Source of the DNA: Armatimonadota bacterium
Lineage (GTDB): Bacteria > Armatimonadota > Zipacnadia > JAUWAU01
DNA length: 64,000 bases
NCBI GenBank assembly: GCA_030601885.1
Contig: JAUWAU010000006.1
Location: 124,001 to 188,000, forward strand
Reading direction: 5' to 3'
The translations under genes were made by a program, and so were the position numbers. Shown one piece after another: positions 59,169 to 64,000 of the stretch (its first letter is position 1; each line of letters begins with the position of its first letter). Under the pieces are notes generated by a model. That model was not told the origin of the DNA. It saw nothing but the letters and a program-made list of their open reading frames with translations, and ran no database searches.

Positions 59169-60275
59169 TCATCGCCCCTCGTTCCCGCGGCGCGCCCTCG
59201 CAAGCTGCCGTAAACGGGGGAGGTCCTCGCGCGCCTCCGCGGCCCACGGGCTCCCGGGGAACTGCTGCACCAGGCGTTCGAGAGTGGCGATGCACGCCTC
59301 GTGGTTGTCCAGCCTCCACTCCGCCCCCGCCACCTTATACCACGCCTGATCGGTCAAGCCAGGCAGACCCCTTTCGGCCACCGCCCGGTAATGCTCGCGC
59401 ATGCGGAGGTTCACGGCTTCTGCTTCCACCGCGTCCGGGCCCTCCCGACGGCGGAAGGGGGCGCGGGCCATCGTAGCCACTAGCCAGTGCAGGTAGGGCG
59501 CGTACACACTATTGGGGTGGTTGGAGAGAAACACGAGGAGTCCCCCTTCGTACTGGCGGGCGGTCCCGTCCTCCCTTTTCAGTTCGAGCAACCCACCCCG
59601 GTCATTGGGCGGCGGCAGCGGTGCGAGCCCGTGGTCAAGCAGGAACTGGTACGCGTCTGCGTTGTGGCCCCGGGGCGCGGTGAGCGTCCCGGTGACCGGG
59701 TCAGTGCGCGCGCCCTCTTGTCGCCCGGTGCGTCCTTCCCAAGAGCCACAGCGATCCTCCGCCGCCACGGAGAGCTTCGCCGAGCCTCGGGCAGCCACCG
59801 CGCGCTCCTGCTCTGCGCTGAGCGTGAGCCACCACTCGCACCAGACCGCCTGCTGGGGGGGCAGTTCAATGCTGGGTGTCGCCGGGCCAACCTCCACAAG
59901 GTCGGCCGGGTAGCCGGGGGGCAGCCACCTGGCTAACTCCTGGTCCTCCAGCGCCACAAACAGCTCGAACCCATGCGGCCACAGAAGGGCGGTCGGCCCG
60001 CTGACCGCGGTGGGCCCGTCGTTGCGAAGGTACACGCGCAGATGCACGGGCTGGCCCAGGGTCCAGTCGCGGCTCTCGATCGCAAGTCCAAACTGCAGCG
60101 TGCCTTCGCGCCTCTGGAGTGGGTACTCCGCTCGCAGGGCCGCGCGCATCAACTCGTCCTGCGGGCGCGGGGCAGCTACGGCGGCGTCGCAGCGTACTCC
60201 GAACGGTGCGCCGCACACGGCCCACAGCGGCAGCGTAATGAGCATCCTGCAAGCTCTGACGCTTCGCTGATTCAT
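59169..60275 (-). CDS. Secreted protein with TPR-like C-terminal region
   Basis: A 368-residue exported protein with GAGGTGAGG upstream. The signal peptide (about 1-35) is followed by a beta-rich domain (LQFGLAIESRDWTLGQPVHLRVYLRNDGPTAVSG... ELFVALEDQELARWLPPGYP) typical of Ig-like or CARDB-like adhesion modules. The C-terminal third is helical (YRAVAERGLPGLTDQAWYKVAGAEWRLDNHEACIATLERLVQQF) and TPR-like. It may bind a partner in the cell envelope. Family unknown. Confidence 0.75.
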   Translation of the reverse strand: MNQRSVRACRMLITLPLWAVCGAPFGVRCDAAVAAPRPQDELMRAALRAEYPLQRREGTLQFGLAIESRDWTLGQPVHLRVYLRNDGPTAVSGPTALLWPHGFELFVALEDQELARWLPPGYPADLVEVGPATPSIELPPQQAVWCEWWLTLSAEQERAVAARGSAKLSVAAEDRCGSWEGRTGRQEGARTDPVTGTLTAPRGHNADAYQFLLDHGLAPLPPPNDRGGLLELKREDGTARQYEGGLLVFLSNHPNSVYAPYLHWLVATMARAPFRRREGPDAVEAEAVNLRMREHYRAVAERGLPGLTDQAWYKVAGAEWRLDNHEACIATLERLVQQFPGSPWAAEAREDLPRLRQLARARRGNEGR

Positions 60276-60369
60276 GCTTTCCTCACCTCGGTTCCCGGGG
60301 AGTACCTGTCAAACGCTGCTCAATTTGGTTGCCTGTCCGGATTCGGGCAATCACGCACCTTGTCTATCT

Positions 60370-60396
60370 GGAATTCCGGGGACGCCGTACTTAATT
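60370..60396 (+). repeat. REP-like sequence, copy 2
   Basis: GGAATTCCGGGGACGCCGTA then CTTAATT. It lies in opposite orientation to copy 3 at 60545-60570, with about 150 bases between, as if the two flanked a small element. Confidence 0.55.
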
Positions 60397-60528
60397 TTTG
60401 GGGATTCAGGGAGCGCCGCAGTTGATTCTTGAATCAGGTCACAGTGCCGGTGCAGTTTCCGGGGCAATAGCAACTGAGGTATCCCCGGAATCCCGACGCG
60501 TCCAGCCCTGCGTGTCCGATACCGGACA

Positions 60529-60900
60529 TCACCTGGGAACCAGGAATTTCGTATGGTGTCCCCAGAATTCAATGATCTGGATGCTGCAGCGCAGGCTCCA
60601 GCCCTCGGCGGGATCCTGCAAGCAGACAATCCGATCGCTCGCCTCCTCGCCCCCGCAGCGGCCTGTCACAGTGACAGTGAAGCTCCCTCCGGACTTAAAG
60701 ACGTGCCACACCGGATTCTGGTTCGACGTGTGACCATCGCCGAAATCCCACGTCCACTTCGTCTCCGCCGTCAGGTCCTGGCCCCAGTCGTCGTGGGCAA
60801 TCGCCTCGAACTTCACTTCCTCGCCCGGCTCCACCTTGACCGGCTCGACACTGGGGGGCACGAGGCGCAGCCACGCCGGCGGCCTCTCATACCGTCGCCC
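60529..60900 (-). pseudogene. PKD-domain fragment
   Basis: The minus strand encodes PPSVEPVKVEPGEEVKFEAIAHD and WTWDFGDGHTSNQNPVWHVF, followed by FKSGGSFTVTVTGRCGGEEAS. This is a PKD Ig-like domain (signature WDFGDG). The frame continues into a repeat upstream (60914-60958) and has no start, signal peptide or other domain. It is likely the relic of a larger secreted protein, cut by repeat insertion. Confidence 0.65.
60545..60570 (-). repeat. REP-like sequence, copy 3
   Basis: Minus strand reads GAATTCTGGGGACACCATAC-GAAATT, matching the core of copies 1 and 2. It overlaps the 3' end of the PKD fragment. Confidence 0.55.
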
Positions 60901-60913
60901 TAGTGCCTGCTTC

Positions 60914-60958
60914 CGTAGGTCCGCGTCGGAATTGTCGGGCTGAAAAGCCCGACCTACG
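60914..60958. repeat. Palindromic repeat related to the MITE interior
   Basis: CGTAGGT (60914-60920) pairs with ACCTACG (60952-60958), enclosing GTCGGGCT-gaaa-AGCCCGAC. The layout recalls the interior of the element at 20125-20323 (GTAGGTCGGCC ... GGGCT-cgaa-AGCCC ... CTACGCG). Confidence 0.7.
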
Positions 60959-61210
60959 CGGGGATGCGGGCCGCGAGCGCCGCAGTGAAGGCCGCAGCCG
61001 CGAAGGCGGGCCATTCTTGGCCCGCTGCCTTTGATACGCGAACTTACCGAACGAAGCACTATTGTCACTATTAGTTACACGGATACCGACAATGGTTTTA
61101 TCGATCGTTTTAAGGGTGTGCAGCTTGTTTGTGCTCGGCCCGCTCGATTGCCTTGAATCAACGCGGGGGCCGCCGCGTGCGGGCAGGCAAAGGGCGGGGC
61201 GCCCCGTTCC

Positions 61211-61238
61211 TTGACACGGGGTTACCCCCTGCTATAAT
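61211..61238 (+). promoter_or_regulatory. Consensus sigma-70 promoter
   Basis: TTGACA (61211-61216), 16-base spacer, TATAAT (61233-61238): both boxes perfect. Transcription should start near 61245, so translation begins at 61312 rather than at the ATG within the -10 box. The strongest promoter by eye in the window. Confidence 0.8.
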
Positions 61239-61311
61239 GCGCCCGAGTCCGTCGGGGGCGCCAGTGGGAGCGTCCGCGGCGGGTCCGGCGCATCGTGGGT
61301 GTCCGTGTGAC

Positions 61312-62181
61312 ATGCAGGGCGAGAAACAAGACGGTACTCCACTGGGGGGCCACGACAGCCCGGGCGCATGGGCGCCGCTGGTGGCACTTGCAGCGATCTA
61401 CGTCGTCCTTTCGGTCATTGGAGGCCATCTCCCGCTGCCGCATTCCGCGGTGAGCACGGTGGCGTCGATCGTTGTGGGGCTCTTGCTGCTGGCCGGCGGC
61501 ATGTACTATGTGGTCAGAGTGCCCGCGTCCCCGCTCACGGCGCTGGCCACCGGCACGGGCCTGCTATTTGCGTGGGGATGGCTGGCTCTGCTGATGAAGG
61601 CGGGGCAGACGCGGCCGAGCATCGCCGCTGCTGTGGCCGACGTGTGCCTTGCCGGAGCGGCCGGGAGCCTGGGGAAGTTCGCCGTTCGGTTCGTCAGCGC
61701 GGGTAACCTGCTGCTCCCCATAGCTGTGACCGCGGCGATCTTTGACGTCGTGTATGTCTACGGTGGCCCAATGCAGACGCAGCGGGTCATCGGTGGCGAG
61801 GCTCTGGCGGTGGTGACGGCTGCAGTACCGGCGCTTGGGGGACGGAGCATCCCGGGAGCCTCCGGCAAGGGTGTACTCGGTGGCATCGGATTCGGCGATC
61901 TGGCCATGCTGGCCTTCTTCTTCGCGGCCGCGGCGAAGTTCAGGATGGACGCCTCCAGAGCATTCTGGTACATCCTGCCATTGACCGTGCTGGCGTTTAT
62001 GATCGCGGTATGGTACGTGGATGCCCCTGGCTGGGTTCCTATCGGCCTGGGCTTTGTGTTGGCCAATCATCGCTTCTTCCGTTTCACGGCGGAGGAGAAG
62101 CGTGCCATGCTTTGCGCCGGCCCGGTGGTGCTGCTGGTGGCTGGGGCCCTGATCGGCGCCGCGCGACTTGTGGCCCGCTAG
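61312..62181 (+). CDS. Polytopic membrane protein with presenilin-like FD and GxGD motifs
   Basis: A 289-residue integral membrane protein with about nine hydrophobic helices. Start at 61312 is the first ATG after the promoter; the ribosome-binding site is weak. One helix carries ITAAIFDVVYVYGGPM-like sequence (IAVTAAIFDVVYVYGGPM, Asp145) and the next GGIGFGDLAMLAFFFAAAAK (Asp196), giving the YD/FD ... GxGD arrangement of presenilin and signal-peptide-peptidase aspartyl proteases (family A22) and archaeal homologs, which read YDxxxVYxTxHM and GxGD. The conserved PAL motif before the last helix is not clear. It may be an intramembrane protease; other polytopic families cannot be excluded. Confidence 0.7.
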   Translation: MQGEKQDGTPLGGHDSPGAWAPLVALAAIYVVLSVIGGHLPLPHSAVSTVASIVVGLLLLAGGMYYVVRVPASPLTALATGTGLLFAWGWLALLMKAGQTRPSIAAAVADVCLAGAAGSLGKFAVRFVSAGNLLLPIAVTAAIFDVVYVYGGPMQTQRVIGGEALAVVTAAVPALGGRSIPGASGKGVLGGIGFGDLAMLAFFFAAAAKFRMDASRAFWYILPLTVLAFMIAVWYVDAPGWVPIGLGFVLANHRFFRFTAEEKRAMLCAGPVVLLVAGALIGAARLVAR

Positions 62182-62257
62182 GCGGCACTCACGGCGCCGG
62201 CCTCGGTTGAATCTCACTTGAGAACTGAACCCGTCCTCTGCGTGCTGAAGGAGTCAG

Positions 62258-64000
62258 ATGGAGCCACCCAAGTACGATTTCCAAAGGATCGAGCGCGAAT
62301 GGCAGGAGCGCTGGCGGCGGGAGCGCCTCTTTGCCACGCATCAGGACCCGGCTGCGCCGAAGTTCTACTATTTGGACATGTTCCCGTATCCCTCGGGCGA
62401 CCTGCACATGGGGCACCTGCGCAACTACATCATCGGCGACGTACTCGCGCGCTTCAACGTTATGCGCGGCCACAACGTGCTGCACCCCATGGGCTGGGAC
62501 GCCTTCGGCCTGCCGGCGGAGAATGCGGCCATCGAGCGAGGCGTGCACCCGGCGCAGTGGACACGACAGTGCATAGAGCGCATGCACGAGCAGATGGACA
62601 GCCTGGGGATCAGTTACGACTGGGACCGCGAGATCACCGCCTGCGAGCCGGACTACTACAGGTGGACACAGTGGCTGTTCCTGCAACTGTACCATGCGGG
62701 GCTGGCGCACAAGAAGCTCGCGCCGGTGAACTGGTGCCCCCGCTGCGGCACCTCGCTGGCGAACGAGCAGGTGAAGGACGGCGGCTGCGAACGTTGCGAG
62801 ACGACGGTGGAGAAGCGCAACCTGGAGCAGTGGTTCTTCGCCACCACACAGTATGCGGATCGACTGCTGGACGGTCTGGTGAAGCTCACCGAGTGGCCCG
62901 AACGCGTGGTGACGATGCAGCGGAACTGGATCGGCCGCAGTGAGGGCTTTGAGTTCGATCTCGCCATCGAGGGGCACGCGGAGCGCATCTGCGTGTTCAC
63001 GACGCGCGTGGATACGCTCTACGGGATCACCTTCATGGCCCTGGCGCCGGAGCACCCACTGGTGGAGGTGCTGCTGCAGGGGAACGAGCGGGAAGAGCAG
63101 ATCCGCGCCTTCTGCAAAGCTGTCATTGCGCAGGGCGAGGTCGCCCGGGCGGCGGCAGATACCCAGAGGCAGGGCATCTTCACCGGGAAATACGCCATCC
63201 ACCCTCTCACGGACGAGCGGCTGCCGATCTGGATCGCCGACTACGTCTTGATGGAGTACGGCACGGGTGCGATCATGGCTGTCCCGGCGCACGACCAGCG
63301 GGACCTGGAGTTCGTGCGCGCCCATGACCTGCCGGTGCGCGTGGTGATCCAGCCCGAGGGAGAACGGCTCGACGCAGCCACCATGACGACTGCATACGTG
63401 GAGCCCGGGATGCAAGTCAATTCCGCTCAGTTCGACGGGCTGCCAAGCACTGAGGCGGCCGAACGCATCGCCGACTATATGGAGCAGAGGGGCATCGGCA
63501 GACGGGCGCTCAACTACCGCCTGCGCGACTGGTGCATATCGCGGCAGCGCTACTGGGGCGCACCCATTCCCATTGTGTACTGCGATGCGTGCGGAATTGT
63601 GCCGGTGCCCGAGAGCGATCTGCCGATAGAATTGCCCCTGGACGTGGAGCTGCGCGCGGATCGCCAGTCGCCGCTGCTTTTCCACCACGAGTTCCTGCAC
63701 ACCACATGTCCCAAGTGCGGCGGCGCAGCGCGGCGGGAGACCGATACGATGGACACATTCGTGTGTTCGTCGTGGTACTACCTGCGCTTTGCCAGCCCGG
63801 AACGCGACGACGTATCCTTTGCGCGCGACGCTGTTGAGTACTGGCTCCCCGTGGACAAGTATGTCGGGGGCGTTGAACATGCCGTGATGCACCTGCTCTA
63901 CGCGCGCTTCATCACCAAGGTCCTGCACGATCACGGCCTCCTCAGCTTCGATGAGCCCTTTGCCAATCTGTTCACTCAGGGGATGCTCTACAAAGACGGC
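62258..64000 (+). CDS. leuS: Leucyl-tRNA synthetase, N-terminal part
   Basis: The first 581 codons of LeuRS; the gene runs past the window's end. Start at 62258 with AAGGAG upstream. The HIGH motif is HMGHLRNY (about 50-57), a zinc ribbon follows (WCPRCGTSLANEQV), then the editing domain CP1 (RVDTLYGITFMALAPEHP and VPAHDQRDLEF, the latter with its conserved Asp) and the LeuRS-specific region (WCISRQRYWGAPIPIVYC). The KMSKS loop and anticodon-binding domain lie beyond the window. No leader attenuator or T-box was seen in the 76 bases before it. Confidence 0.95.
   Translation, partial: MEPPKYDFQRIEREWQERWRRERLFATHQDPAAPKFYYLDMFPYPSGDLHMGHLRNYIIGDVLARFNVMRGHNVLHPMGWDAFGLPAENAAIERGVHPAQWTRQCIERMHEQMDSLGISYDWDREITACEPDYYRWTQWLFLQLYHAGLAHKKLAPVNWCPRCGTSLANEQVKDGGCERCETTVEKRNLEQWFFATTQYADRLLDGLVKLTEWPERVVTMQRNWIGRSEGFEFDLAIEGHAERICVFTTRVDTLYGITFMALAPEHPLVEVLLQGNEREEQIRAFCKAVIAQGEVARAAADTQRQGIFTGKYAIHPLTDERLPIWIADYVLMEYGTGAIMAVPAHDQRDLEFVRAHDLPVRVVIQPEGERLDAATMTTAYVEPGMQVNSAQFDGLPSTEAAERIADYMEQRGIGRRALNYRLRDWCISRQRYWGAPIPIVYCDACGIVPVPESDLPIELPLDVELRADRQSPLLFHHEFLHTTCPKCGGAARRETDTMDTFVCSSWYYLRFASPERDDVSFARDAVEYWLPVDKYVGGVEHAVMHLLYARFITKVLHDHGLLSFDEPFANLFTQGMLYKDG

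Larger units (their letters stand above)
60276..61311. other. Repeat-rich region with gene debris
   Basis: About 1 kb without an intact gene. It holds two REP-like sequences in opposite orientation (60370-60396, 60545-60570), a PKD-domain fragment on the minus strand (60529-60900), a palindromic repeat (60914-60958) and, at the right end, the promoter of the membrane-protease-like gene. Nothing else is recognised between 60960 and 61205. Confidence 0.6.

Noticed and set aside
62189..63934. Long minus-strand frame opposite leuS
   Set aside because: A shadow frame; the LeuRS motifs on the plus strand are unambiguous.
1..64000. CRISPR arrays, tRNA genes or an rRNA operon
   Set aside because: No regularly spaced repeat series, cloverleaf or conserved rRNA stretch was seen on either strand.

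Overview
The window is high-GC, gene-dense bacterial chromosome from a free-living heterotroph rich in secreted carbohydrate-active and Tat-exported proteins (DUF4091, GH2, sulfatase, pectate lyase and beta-helix proteins, ThuA, uroporphyrinogen-decarboxylase-like and Gfo/Idh/MocA oxidoreductases). This gene mix is typical of uncultivated Armatimonadota, Hydrogenedentota or Planctomycetota-type lineages. The sequence alone does not let me choose among them. No rRNA, tRNA, CRISPR array, intact transposon or plasmid origin was recognised.

Layout. 1-10.3 kb: the end of a DUF4091 protein; two tandem paralogous membrane-anchored HEAT/TPR proteins and a six-TM HEAT-repeat protein on the minus strand, with a decayed third paralog tail; then a large secreted GH2 glycosidase on the plus strand. 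10.3-13.4 kb: a minus-strand set of a zinc-ribbon membrane protein, an HPr-kinase-like P-loop protein and a GHMP sugar kinase. 13.7-21.6 kb: pectate lyase, glutamine-synthetase-like enzyme plus iron alcohol dehydrogenase, Tat-exported sulfatase, a small secreted protein, a MITE-like element and a UROD-family protein. 21.7-28.4 kb: two tandem paralogous membrane proteins, an orphan YgiT-type zinc finger, ThuA, and a cluster of two TIM-barrel isomerases and a four-carbon acid-sugar kinase that resembles the otn type of sugar-acid catabolism. 28.4-31 kb: an MNT nucleotidyltransferase, a transposase tail and a secreted beta-helix protein.

31.2-33.5 kb carries an orphan 779-residue protein with a four-cysteine zinc ribbon, a segment resembling a PD-(D/E)XK nuclease core, and a C-terminal Ada-like metal-binding motif. 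I know no name for this architecture and it is the main candidate for an undescribed system. 33.7-41.2 kb (minus): a DUF255 thioredoxin-domain protein fused to a DsbD-like domain, two small exported redox/metal-type proteins, a metallo-beta-lactamase protein translationally coupled to a VapBC-type toxin-antitoxin pair with a visible operator, a XerC/D-like recombinase and a stand-alone IMP cyclohydrolase domain of PurH. 41.5-52.4 kb: more secreted glycan-related genes, a winged-helix regulator, a sulfatase fragment, a beta-helix lyase broken by one TAG codon, an oxidoreductase, an amidohydrolase, a tetraheme cytochrome and an aldo-keto reductase.

52.6-59 kb is a conserved translation operon: promoter, infC (apparently with an AUC start), rpmI, rplT, a TrmH/SpoU methyltransferase, pheS, pheT (lacking the usual tRNA-binding domain) and a coupled Gfo/Idh oxidoreductase. 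59-64 kb: a secreted protein, a kilobase of repeats and gene debris, a polytopic membrane protein with presenilin-like FD/GxGD motifs behind a consensus promoter, and the first 581 codons of leuS.

Short palindromic repeats of several families are scattered between genes, and one lies in frame inside the GH2 gene. They appear to be a significant force shaping intergenic DNA here.
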